This document shows, piece by piece, positions 19,712 to 30,130 of a stretch of 64,000 nt of DNA. Source of the stretch: Strix aluco (lineage: Eukaryota > Chordata > Aves > Strigiformes > Strigidae); the NCBI RefSeq assembly GCF_031877795.1, contig NC_133931.1, positions 23,186,264 to 23,250,263 of the forward strand, in the 5' to 3' direction. Each line of letters begins with the position of its first letter. Positions within the stretch are counted from its first letter, which is position 1. The translations under genes and the position numbers were made by a program. The notes beneath the pieces are model-generated. The model saw only the letters and a program-made list of their open reading frames with translations. It ran no database searches and was not told the origin of the DNA.

Positions 19712-22701
19712 GTGAGCGGCGGCGGCCCCTCGCGCGGCGCGGCGGGGCGGGGGTCGCGGGGCGTGGGGGAGCGGGCCCGGCTCCGGCGCGGCAGAGCAGG
19801 CCCGCCCCGGGGCGAAAGGGGCGGCCCGGCAGCGAGGCGCACTCCGTTCCCGGCCTGCCGCGAGCCGCCTCCCCGCCGCTGGGGCTCCGCAGCCGGGGCC
19901 TGCTTCCTTCCTCGGCCCCTTCCCGCGGGACACGTGGTGGGAATGGCCGGGCTGCGGCCGCCTCCCGCTCCGCGAGGCCCTCCCGGGGGCCGCGGCCTCT
20001 CTCTGCCCCTTCGCGCCTCAGGCCGGGCCCAGGCCGGGGGCCTCCTCTGGCCGCGGTGCCGGGCCGAGGGCGAGCTTGCTGCTTCGCCGGCCCAAGCCCC
20101 TCGCCGCCCCGACGGGGAAGCCAGGGTGCCTCAGGCTCCTGTTTGTGTCGGGAAGTGACAGCGGAAGCAGCTGTCGGTGTCCAGTTTTAGGACTTGAAAC
20201 TCTCTGCTCAGGTTCTGGTTACTTACAAGGAAATGACCCTGTGTGAGGCATTAACGTATGGCAGGCTTCAGCCTCGCTGCCTGGTAATGCCCGTGCTGTT
20301 GCTATTGTGATTTGGCAGCATATTTTTCTGTAGTGTTAGGCTTCCTATGTGCTCACGCATTTTTATTTCAAAACAGCAGGTCGGTTTGCTGGACTCCTTG
20401 AGGGTGTGCCTGATAAGGAAAACAACACTTATCTGTGTTGTGCAACTGGAATACAGATTTAGTCTTGTGGATGAACTCATCGTTCTTTTAAACGAACTTT
20501 GGGATTATTTTTGTCACTTTCTTAGAGTACTATAGTCCAGATAATCTTAATTTTCCAGTTGACTATTCACTCCATGTGTTTCAACTGTATTAGTGTAATT
20601 TGAAGTACTTCAACTCTTGGATTTTTGGTCTTGGGCATCATATGGAGGTTGGTATTTTTGAGCAGATGTTTTTGTTCATGTTTTCTTGTTTGTAATTTAA
20701 GTAAAAGCAGCTATTGCCAAATACGTACAAGCTCAGTGTGGTTGGCTCATGCAATGTACTACTTAACAAGCTCTTACCAAGAGACTAAAATACAAAGTAA
20801 TATGCAAAGACTATGAACATTATTTTTTCTTGCATCTGAGTATCTTCTATCAGGAGTCCCCTGACTTCCGAAGGGTTACTGTAATGCTAGTAAAACAGAA
20901 CCAAAATAAAACCTACAGTTCCTTCTAGAGTATGTAAAGCTATTGGCAATATCTCTTCTTTCTGTTTTGTTGGTTTATTTTTAATGTTCTTGTTGAGCCA
21001 TGCTGTACGTAAACAGGGTGAGGCCCTGTCTGGGATGTTTTGGAGTAACCAGAGCATACAGTGAAACAGAATGGTATTTTGTGTCTTACTAGCATTCAAT
21101 GCTGTATCTTATGGAAACTGTCATGTATTTCTATAGGCTTGTTAATAGATAACTTGCGTTTTCTTGTTCGATTTTGTTAGCCATATGGACTTCTAATTTC
21201 TCCTACAGAGAAACTGATGGGGGAAGGGGAGGGAACACTGGAGATGTAGTATAATACTTCTGCAAAGGGTTACATGGTAGTGTTATATACCATGAAAGAC
21301 CGGGACACTGACCTGAGAGGTGCCTCTCAGTCCGCAGGAGCTGTTTTGGCTCTCGGGACCGTCTTTTTGCTTGTTTCCAGAAATTCTTGCAATACTAGTG
21401 AACTTCCAGATGTTGTTGATGTTTCATAGAAGCTTCATTTTCATAATGATTTTAAGGGCTTTTCGTGCCTGTTTACTGGAGGACAGTGTTTGGATAGGCC
21501 TTTCTCCCTCTTGCAGTGGAAGGCTGTCTGTCCTTGTGGAAGGACTGCACGACAGACCCGTTGTAGCCGCACAGTGTCTCTCATCAGTACCAAACTTACA
21601 GCAAATGCCCGGGTTGCGCAGAGGGGCAATGACCAACCAGATAACCTCCTGGGAACATTAGGCTTTACTAGTTCTCCTGAAAACAATGGGCTTTGCTAGC
21701 TGTCCTGTGCTTGTGTAGTAAGCCTTGTGCTTCTGTGAGAGCTGCACAACTGGATCGTGCGTGGGCCATGAGGGATTGTGAGAAAGATAATAGCGGAAAG
21801 TGGGCTGCTGGGTTATATAACGATGCTCTGAAGCCTGCTGTGTTGGTGCGCCCAAATCCTGCCTGGCGTCTGCTCTGGGGGTGGGGTGCAAGCTGAATTG
21901 GGTGTTCGAGTGGGCTGCATGCAGGTGGAGAATTGCTGTTGTAAAATACGCTGTTTTGCTGCTCCCTAAAATGTGATTTTTGTGTCTTGTTTCATGGGGT
22001 GGACCTTCTAATGGCATATGGCAGTAGTGTTTGCTCCATTATGCTCCTGCGTTATATAGAGTAATAGCTTCTGATGCAGGCAGTTTTACTTCTTAAGTAA
22101 TATGTATGTGTGTGAAGTTGGCTGAAAATCTAAAAGATTGGCCACTTGTAAAAATAGCCCTGAATAAAGAGGGGTGACCTGTTGTTCTTAGCATTCCCAA
22201 CTCCAAAGCAGCTCACAAGCACGTGCACCAGAAGACAGTAATACAGGTTGGGTAATACTTTGATTTGCCTTTCTTGGAACCCGGTTTGAGTTTTAGAAAT
22301 AAAGGTTGAGTCTTAAGCTTTACAAAAAAAAGGAACAACAAAACCCTCTAAATTTTACTGTACCTGTGAAAATAGAGAATAATTTTCTATTAACTGTAAA
22401 GGAAACTTTAATTACTCTGACTATTGAAAACACTTCAAAAGTAGACCTTGAAGCTTTGTAGAGGAAGAAACCTTAGAATGGCCTACTAGTTCTGGTGTGT
22501 ATTATAAGAATGATACTAAAACCAGATAGTTTTTACATACTAAAGAGCTTGAACAGATGTTTGTTGTATCTGAGTTACGGGAGTTGTAGGCCTTACGGAT
22601 GGAGTGCATGACTGTATTGTGCTCATGGTTATGGCTTTGGAGTCAGCTAGCAGCAGTAGCTTCTCACATTTTTAGACTAAATGTCTTCTTTTTGTTTGTA
22701 G
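19712..22701 (+). other. ZNF706: ZNF706 intron 1
   Basis: This intron of about 3.0 kb runs from GTGAGC to a pyrimidine-rich acceptor ending TTTGTAG. The 5' part is still CpG island, and after about 20150 the sequence turns AT-rich. I see no further exon or recognised repeat in it. The pairing of donor and acceptor is inferred from signals and gene structure, not from a transcript. Confidence 0.65.
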
Positions 22702-22703
22702 AT

Positions 22704-22838
22704 ATGGCTCGTGGACAGCAGAAGATTCAGTCGCAGCAGAAAAATGCCAAAAAGCAAGCTGAGCAAAAAAAGAAACAAGGACATGATCAGAAGGCTGCAG
22801 CCAAGGCTGCCTTGATATATACCTGCACTGTTTGTAGG
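22704..22838 (+). CDS. ZNF706: ZNF706 coding exon A (residues 1-45)
   Basis: This exon starts ATGGCTCGTGGACAG just 2 bases after the acceptor AG at 22700-22701 and ends AGG|GTAAGA. It encodes residues 1-45 of the small zinc-finger protein ZNF706. The first 36 or so residues are a Lys/Gln/Ala-rich, low-complexity segment of the SERF/4F5 type. C41 and C44 are the first two zinc ligands. An open frame continues upstream to 22599, but that part is intron: the tract before the AG is a clear 3' splice site and the known protein begins MARGQQK. In mammals ZNF706 has been linked to stem-cell exit from self-renewal, and its N-terminus to protein-aggregation and nucleic-acid binding effects. These roles are from the literature, not from this sequence. 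The product fits the human protein in length (76 residues in total) and nearly in every residue as I recall it. Confidence 0.96.
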
Positions 22839-23989
22839 GTAAGAGGAACCGAAGACAAAATATTATTGTAGGCAGGTCTGTCTTCCAGCCTAGAGCAGAA
22901 TTTTTAGAAGATTATATAGTGGAAACTAAAATACTTAAGTGGCTGTCTAGCTTGTTGCTGTAAGCATTTCCATCTGTTATGTGACTTGCTCACAGATAAC
23001 TCAGCTGTACTGATAATTGAGATACGAGAAAATCTGAGAGGTCATGTACAGATCTGATTTACGTAATTACCTTGCCTTTTGGATTGCAGGGGTCTGCATG
23101 TGGTGTTAGTATGATGTATAAAATGTAAAAAGTAAGATCACTTCCTTTTTAATCTCCAAATGGAAACATCTTTTCTTTGTGATGGAATTGGCCCATCTTA
23201 GAATCAATGGTTATGGATGTTAATGTAGAGAGGAAAAGTAGTGGTGCCAAAAGCTTTACTGTAAGTTTGATACACAGTAACTTCTACTAGAATAAATTAC
23301 TTGACAGGAGAACAGAAATGTGAGCACTAATCAGATTATACTTTCCTTTTGGCTGGTTTTCCTGAATGTGCTCGTTTAGGAACCGAAAGATAGACCTGCC
23401 ATTTTCACTTAAATGGTCAATCCCAGAATAGATTTGTTGCTCTGTATGTCTTAAATAAGATTCCAAATTAAGAGCTGTTCACTTAAGTACTTACAACCAG
23501 CTCTTTTTGTGAAATCAGGCTGTAGCAGCAATCGCTTTGGGCAGTTGATGCCTGCAACTCTGTAGTAGTGGTCTGAGACAGACTGATTCTCTGCTTGGCA
23601 CATGCTATGCAACATAACTCTTTGGCCTACTGATAAACAAAAGAAATAGCCTTCGTAAAGATTTGATCCTGAAAAGAATAAACGTTTATCTTTGAGGTGT
23701 TGAAAAAGAAAATGGTAAGGAGATAGGTTTTCCACCAAACCAGCGTGTGAAGCGCAAGATCTGCAGGGAGGTTTCTAGCAAGAATAAAGCCATTGATGAA
23801 CATGCCAAAACAGTGTGATACTAGTGCTTAAAAGCACCTCTCTGAAAATCTGAGGTTAAATACTCCTCTTAAACATTGAGGAGAAAATTTGCTTCAGGAA
23901 AAAGAAAATAAAACATAGGGGGAACAGGTTTTTGTAGTATTATTTAACTCTTGTACTGTCCATAAAGTTAAATGTCTCTCTTTAATCAG
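22839..23989 (+). other. ZNF706: ZNF706 intron 2
   Basis: This 1151-bp phase-0 intron begins GTAAGA and ends in a pyrimidine tract closing TTTAATCAG. It splits the zinc finger between the CxxC half and the HxxxxH half. No repeat or nested gene is recognised. A 95-codon minus-strand open frame (23451-23738) shows no domain. Confidence 0.9.
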
Positions 23990-24085
23990 ACACAAATGCC
24001 GGATCCCAAGACCTTCAAACAGCACTTTGAAAGCAAGCATCCTAAGACTCCACTTCCTCCAGAATTGGCTGATGTTCAGGCGTAA
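23990..24085 (+). CDS. ZNF706: ZNF706 coding exon B (residues 46-76)
   Basis: The exon opens ACACAAATGCC after the acceptor AG at 23988-23989 and ends with TAA at 24083-24085. It encodes residues 46-76, TQMPDPKTF through LADVQA. H57 and H62 complete the C2H2 finger begun in the previous exon (C41-X2-C44-X12-H57-X4-H62). The proline-rich tail after the finger is characteristic of ZNF706. Joined to the first coding exon it gives 76 residues, the full family length, with no stop, frameshift or missing ligand, so the gene looks intact. The protein is expected in nucleus and cytosol, by family knowledge. Confidence 0.96.
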   Translation, partial: TQMPDPKTFKQHFESKHPKTPLPPELADVQA

Positions 24086-24097
24086 AGTTGTCTACAG
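24086..24097 (+). other. ZNF706: Short 3' UTR piece before a candidate donor
   Basis: Twelve bases after the stop, CTACAG|GTCATT could be a donor (GT at 24098-24099) that joins to the acceptor TTTTTTATAG|GTGAAA (AG at 24732-24733). The stop would lie well within 50 bases of that junction, so the mRNA should escape nonsense-mediated decay. The donor is weak beyond GT, so retention of this 636-base intron is a fair alternative. Confidence 0.5.
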
Positions 24098-24733
24098 GTC
24101 ATTACCTTAATTTTTAAATGATTGTCTGGGAAAGGTGTATTATGAATCAGGTTTTTTTTACCACCGCCAGCTGGGACTTAAAACTTGCTTTGTTTCCTTT
24201 ACCATGAAGATTAACTATAGGTTAAAGTTGTACCCTTGAACTGTTACACAGGAGAAGCAAGCTAATACTTACATAGCTGAAATGGCTGTGGCGTTTCAGG
24301 AGGTTGTATTAGAAGGGATTAATGTTATTTCAAATGGTCATCCTTAGAGTTGTAGGAATACTTTTATTATTTAGTTCTTGCTTTGAAATGTTAGTTTCTC
24401 TTTGAACAATATACATAAAATAAATACAATCTGTCTGTTGCTACAAAATGTGTAATGAAAATAGTTGTTTAGTATATTAACAACAATTGAGCCGTTTTGT
24501 TCCCAAAGCTATGCAAGTGAATGCAGATTTTTCTGCATTCAAATATAAAACTTAACCTCTGTGTTATCTATAGAAGAGATTTCCCAATAGCCAGTTGTTA
24601 GGCTGTAACTGAAAGTGGTTATAATAAAAGGCTGAAATGAGGTAAAAAGCAGTATTATGGTATTTTATTCACACAGAGGTAAACAGCATTGTGTAATGGT
24701 TCAGCTTAACTGAGTTATTCTTGTTTTTTATAG
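24098..24733 (+). other. ZNF706: Candidate 3' UTR intron of ZNF706
   Basis: This AT-rich sequence lies between the candidate donor and acceptor. It also contains an AATAAA at 24419-24424 that could end a short transcript if the intron is retained. Nothing else is recognised. Confidence 0.5.
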
Positions 24734-25035
24734 GTGAAATCATGGCACCTATTGACTCTTCTACTGTCAGACCTTACATAACAAACCTGCAGCTGCTTTT
24801 CTAAAACTGTTGATCAGCAAAAATGAAGGGGCTACAGAAACATTCATATTTTTATGCTGTTCCCTCTTGGGCTTCATGCAAAGACAATTCTGTGTAAATG
24901 TACAGTTGTGCCCTATTTGGAAATCCTGAAAAATCAGTCCATACTTGTTATAAAAAATTTTTTACAATTGTAATTATATTGATGTTCATATTGTGTAAAA
25001 TAACTCATTTAATAAAGTAGTACTTTGATTTTACA
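24734..25035 (+). other. ZNF706: ZNF706 3' UTR exon
   Basis: This stretch follows a strong acceptor (T-rich tract then ATAG) and runs to an AATAAA at 25011-25016. It is AT-rich without an open frame. The end is placed about 20 bases after the hexamer, as cleavage usually occurs 10-30 bases downstream. Confidence 0.65.
25011..25016 (+). terminator. ZNF706: Polyadenylation signal AATAAA
   Basis: This canonical hexamer is followed by a T/G-containing stretch and is the most likely main signal of ZNF706. Another AATAAA lies shortly after, at 25101-25106, and a further one at 26746-26751, followed by a T-rich segment, could serve a longer 3' UTR. Confidence 0.65.
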
Positions 25036-28000
25036 GTATCACAGATTAAATCCTTGTAGAAGTTCCGTTTCAACTTTCTGCATTATCTGCCTTATAAAAT
25101 AATAAAAAAGACAAAGTGGAATTTTCCCCATCCTGCCAAAACATGAGCAGTATCATTCCACTGAAAGTAATGTACATTACAGTAAATTAATCTTAAGTGA
25201 AAAGGGAAGCTGCTCAGACTTACTGTTCAGTGTGCTGCCTGCTTGAGCCCATTCACTAGTGGTCAAGTTGTTGGCTCAAGGCACAGCAGACTCCCTAGAA
25301 GCTGCATGAGAATCGTGAGACTCCCTTCTACATTTCAGTCCTGTGTATTGGAGTCTTAATACTGCAAGCCATTTTGAATGGGATTCCTTTATTGTGAGGG
25401 ATCATGTTCCTTGAAGTCATGTACCGGAGAGACTCTGGTTGTGCTTGTTATCCTTTATATATGATAGAAGGCTGAGGAAGCTGAGAGGTGGCAGGATTGA
25501 ATGCTTCTGGGTATGCTGGCTTGAAAAAGGCTCGCAAATATTAGGTTAAAGCCACTCTGCTCTTAGTTGAAAATTTTATCTGCAAAGATGGTATTTTGAG
25601 CAGTCAACCACACATGTTCCCCCTCAAATGCATCTGGTTATTTCAGTAGCAACTCTTCAAGAAATATGCAAAATAGCCAGCCATTAAAACCTTTTTTCAC
25701 AACCAACTTAAAATAAGCCTGTTGGAAAAGAGCCAAAGTAACTAAAATAATATGGTTACTTTAAGAAATCAGTTGTGATTAAAGTTGCATTGACAAGAAA
25801 AAGCTGGATAATAACTCTCTGGCCCAGAACATTTGAGCAGCTAAACATAATTACATTTAGAGTCTTCTGGGCTCAGTTCTAATCCCAGATGTACAGCACA
25901 AGTAGTGGAGAAACATCTGAATTGTGCTAGATGGTCTGCTATCAACCGTGGCTTTGGCATTTGGAGGGGGCTTATTTATGAACTTTAGTTCTGACCTTGC
26001 AGAAAGAAGCAATACTAGAATTGCTGTGATTTACTTACTAGAATTGTTAATTTACTGAGGTTACAGCAGATGTAAAAATTGTGGCAGTCCAAGTAACCCT
26101 TGCTACGCAGCAGTACTGTACATCTGACCTTCAAATGGCTTCCTAAAATCTAGGACCATAGTCTCAAAGACTCATTCACTTAAAAGAATGCACTTGGTAT
26201 TTTATTATATAAAGTCAAAGCCTTTGTCTTCGTCCACTCATTTGCTCTTTATTGAACTACTTCTGTGAGACTAGCTTCCTGTCCTCTTTGCTGTGACAGT
26301 ATCTCTGTAAATACTTACTTTGGCATAAAGTTTCTCTGTATTATAGTCACTCCAGGATAACCTGTATACCACTTAACTTTTATAGATAATGTTGTTCTCC
26401 TCTGAGAGTAATCCACTACTGCACTTGTACACCTGACATCAGAATGTAACGCTTCATTTATTTTTCTTTAATGTTATCAATACATACATCCTGACAAACT
26501 GGCTTCCACAAGGCAAGAAATCTGCTCTCGACCTTTGTGCTGTATGGGGGAGAGGTACTTCAATGTTCTGGTGCTGTAGTTTGTCTAAAAATACGCTGAG
26601 TGCAAATGGATAAAGATGTTTCTTGCACTGATTGGTATTTGGTAATCTGGTTTTACTTTGGAAAATGTTCTGGGATGTATCCCTATAGCTTGGTCCTGAG
26701 GTGAAGTATATGTTCTATTCCTTCAATTCAGATTGTGTAGCATTCAATAAAAAGATTTTGTTTCATAAACAATCTCTTTTAATGAGCGCTGAAGAGCTGG
26801 AAAGCTGCATCACTAGTGGGATAGTAAACTTCAGTTAGAATTGTATTTTCAAAACTTTGTGATGCTCAGGTTGAAAATACCCTATGAAATGATGGGGGGT
26901 TTATGTATTAGAAGGCAAGGGTAATTGATCCTCAGTTCAGTAAGATCCTTAGCTGCAATAGCTGCAGTCTCAATTGCAGAAATAAATGAAAGCTATGACT
27001 GAATTGTTATAAAGACTTTATAATATAGGGGGAATGCTATACTAAATGTGGGAATAATCCTCATTCAGAATATCTGCAATACTCCTTGTACCTAAAAGGT
27101 CAGAGGAAGGACTAGTTCTCCATCATCTCTTCCTGATCTGAAGGATGGCATCCTGTTACCTGGCTAAAGACACAGTTGTGCATTGTAATGTGTCTGATTA
27201 AAGAGAATTAAAAACTAAAATGTAAAATGTCATATTTCCTGCCTGCTTTTGAATACAAGTATTACTGCACTTACAAAATTAATTTCCTGGCTGTGGACAG
27301 TCCTGGAACTTGAAGCTGTCTAACTTCACAAGAAAGAAAAATAGGCATGGAAAGGTTCCCATGTTCCCTTGAGAAAGATTAATCTTCCTGCAGGGACAGC
27401 ATTTAGGTAAAGGGTTCTTATGTTGTCAGTATGGGCATCAGCTGTCAGGGATACTTGTGGAGCAACTCTAGAAAGGGATTTTGGGTTTTCAGAAGCCAAC
27501 ATCTGTTCTGGGAATCTCTTTTAAGTGGCATCTGAAATCACGTTTTAAGCAGGGCTTAAAATACTCTGAAAAAAGTATCACTTTAGATCCCAGAGTAAAA
27601 GTCACCTGTGATTATGGTGAGCCCATCTCAGGGACTACTGAGTAATCAAGAACGGTTTTGCAATTTGTGTTACTCAGACTTGCTTAGGCTAGTTTCTCTA
27701 CCTACCTATCTCTAAGAGTTTCTGGTTTCTTGCTATCAAAAAGCTGTGTGAAAAATATGAAATAGAAGTTGAAGACAGTTGCTATGTAGCCTTAAGGAAG
27801 TAGTTGGCTTGATGCAGTGCTCTCAAAACATCCCTGGAGACTATCCCATTTGGTTATTTGCTGTTGAGCTGAAAACACTTCAGCTCAGGTAAAGCTAATG
27901 ACCATGGGCTGTTTGCAAACCACATAGTAATGAAGGAATTTGTAGCATTTCTGTAAACCGAACTGTTTTCCTGTCTTGATAAGAACAGCTAATAGATGGA

Positions 28001-28819
28001 ATTTCTTTTATCATCAAATACTGATAGGCTTGAGGTCTGTTTTGATTCCCATTTTCACAGAAGCAAGTTGGGAAGTATTTGACTTTCCTAGAAGCGTGGT
28101 CTTTACAAGGTCTGACCAGTAAACTCGATTAGTCCTACAGAATCCACAAACAAAGTAAAGGTCAGCTTGTATTTCTGTCTACTCAGCCCCATTCTGCTGT
28201 GTATAATTTGGGGCCCTTTGATTTACCTATTTAGAACCTTACAGATTTCACAGTGGACTTTGAATTCAGCCCCAAAACTCAGCTTTGGACTGCTATTCAG
28301 TATGTGATTTTCCATGTTCTGTAGCATCATGTTGCTCTAGTCCAGAGAGTGGGAGGGTGTCAAGTTATTTCTGTGGAATTTTACTGTCTGTTTTGAAAAT
28401 TATTTGGAATTTTTTTTTAATACATTGTTGTGTTACAGTTCTTACATAGATAAGGCACAATAGAGACTCACTGAGGGAGTTGTGTTATCTTGGTAGCTTT
28501 CAAAAAAAGCTGGAATAGGTTGGGTGTACAGTTACAATTCTCTTATATGGCTTTTAGCATTGGGGTTTCTGTGAAAGGAATCTGTAGTTGTCCCAACACT
28601 GTTATCTGACAGGAATCTGTTCAAGCAGCGTCTCAGCTTTTTCAGGAAGTACAGCACAACTTTCCTCTGAAAAATACTGTCCATTCAATATATGAAGTTA
28701 AGGTCCATACAGCACTTTGATGGCACGGCAAGCATATTTGCATGTTCCCTGTTTGTAGCTGTTACAAAATAGTGAACAGTGTGCAAAACATTACTAAATG
28801 CTGGAGATCTTTCAGAGGA
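25036..28819. other. AT-rich 3' flank of ZNF706, no gene seen
   Basis: No open frame with domain character is present and none reaches 60 codons for most of this stretch. It may hold extended 3' UTR up to about 26770. No repeat ends are recognised. Confidence 0.6.
26746..26751 (+). terminator. ZNF706: Candidate distal polyadenylation signal
   Basis: The context CATTCAATAAAAAGATTT followed by TTGTTTCATAA resembles a functional polyadenylation site with a downstream T/G element. Use would extend the 3' UTR by about 1.7 kb. No transcript evidence is available. Confidence 0.35.
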
Positions 28820-30130
28820 GTAAGGACTAAGAGAAGTCTCAAAAAGTTATCTAGTCCATCTCTTTGCTCTGAGATTGGATCAAATCAGCCAAGACTGTAA
28901 CTAGCAAGTGTTTCTCTAACTCTTAAAAGCTTCCAGTGAAAGGGATCCCATGACCTTGTAAGCAGCATGTACCATTGTTGAACCGTACAACTGGAGAGTT
29001 ATCACAGCAAGAGTTTATCCCTGCGAGTTAAGTCAATTACTTGTTGTTCTTATTGGCAATAGATGTGATGAATAGTGCCCTCGTATGAACGTTGTTATCA
29101 TGTTCTCCTGGTCTTCTCTTTTAAGTAAACCCGGTTAATTGAATCATTCTTCACAGGTCATGTCTTCTAAGTCTAGCAATTGTTGGTGCTCTTTTCCGCA
29201 TCCTTTCCTCTTAAATTGTATGGTCCAAAATGTGAGCCAAAGTGCTGCCTGAGGCTAGTGCAGGGTAGGTGAAAGAATTAACTTCTGGCACTTGCATACA
29301 TTAGTACTGTTAACACACACTGGTTTTGCAACAGCATCACATGGACTCGCATTCAGTTCCTGGTCTGTGAATATCCCAGATCCGTTTTGGTACCACTAAT
29401 AATCTCCATTTTGTGCCTCTGTATTTAGTGTCTGCATACCTGTCTCTAATGGATCTCAGACCAGATTTATCAAGATACCAGCATTCTAGACCTGTCTCCT
29501 ATGCTGTTTACAGTTCATCCAAGTATGGTATCATGGGGAAGTCTTGCAGATGTCCTCTTTTACTCTGTAGTCTGAGTTGTTTGTGAACACACTGAATGGG
29601 ATAGATCCCAGGCAAAGCCTTGCAGGACCCTGCTTGAGTGTCTTCCCAGGTTCCCAGTAAGCCTTTGTTAATTGCTTCTTGAGAGCATTTTGTACTGCTG
29701 TGACTGTCCTTATGGTCAGTATGGTTTGGAGCCCCAGATTTCACCTGTGAGGACTTCACAGAATGACAATGTCAAAGGCCTCTGCAGCAACAGAGAGATT
29801 TGGAATTCTGTGCACCTGTGGCCACCAGGCCTGTTTTCACAAAGGAGGAGATGGATGGTAGTGGGGTATGGAATACTTTGTTCCTGAAAAATCCACCTTG
29901 GCTGGCTGTTGCTGGGTTACTTTTCCATATGTGTCTACAAATAGGATTTTATAAAAATTACTCTAGCCTTTTTCCAGGTTTAGGTTGACTGACAGAGCTG
30001 CCTCCTTTTTAAATTCCTTATTCTTGTCCCACAGCTCTCTTGGACTCTTTCCTGTGCTCTGTGAGTTCTCAAAGAGCAACACTCACGGGCCACACTGATG
30101 TGGCTGATTGCTGGAGCATCCTAGGATAAG
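28820..30130 (-). mobile_element. Decayed ancient CR1-like LINE relic
   Basis: Phrases typical of CR1-family 3' regions appear in the usual order from the 3' end, though heavily mutated: GTCATGTCTTC-like and TCATCTAGTCCATC-like segments, then ATGGGATAGATCCCAGGCA, AATGTCAAAGGCC and TTTTCCAGGTTTAGG. They read as an old minus-strand element with no usable frame. The ends are approximate and the identification is by resemblance only. Confidence 0.42.

Larger units (their letters stand above)
18830..20120. promoter_or_regulatory. ZNF706: CpG island of the ZNF706 promoter
   Basis: This interval of about 1.3 kb is very GC-rich with dense CpG, unlike the AT-rich flanks. It contains an inverted CCAAT box (ATTGG, 19470-19474), a GC box (GGGGCGGGGC, 19523-19532), an NRF1-type palindrome (19533-19544), a 22-base C run, a TCC repeat and a GGC repeat. 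It ends the upstream side of the ZNF706 transcription unit and covers its first exon. Such TATA-less islands are typical of constitutively expressed genes. The edges are estimated by eye. Confidence 0.85.

Noticed and set aside
18820-20190. 456-codon plus-strand open frame (and overlapping frames of 277, 246 and 131 codons)
   Set aside because: They run through the CpG island, where stop codons are rare because of GC content. They are Pro/Arg/Gly/Ala-rich, lie on both strands at once, and cross the exon 1 donor.
22599-22703. Upstream in-frame extension of the ZNF706 open frame
   Set aside because: A clear pyrimidine tract and AG acceptor lie between it and the true ATG, and the known protein starts at MARGQQK.
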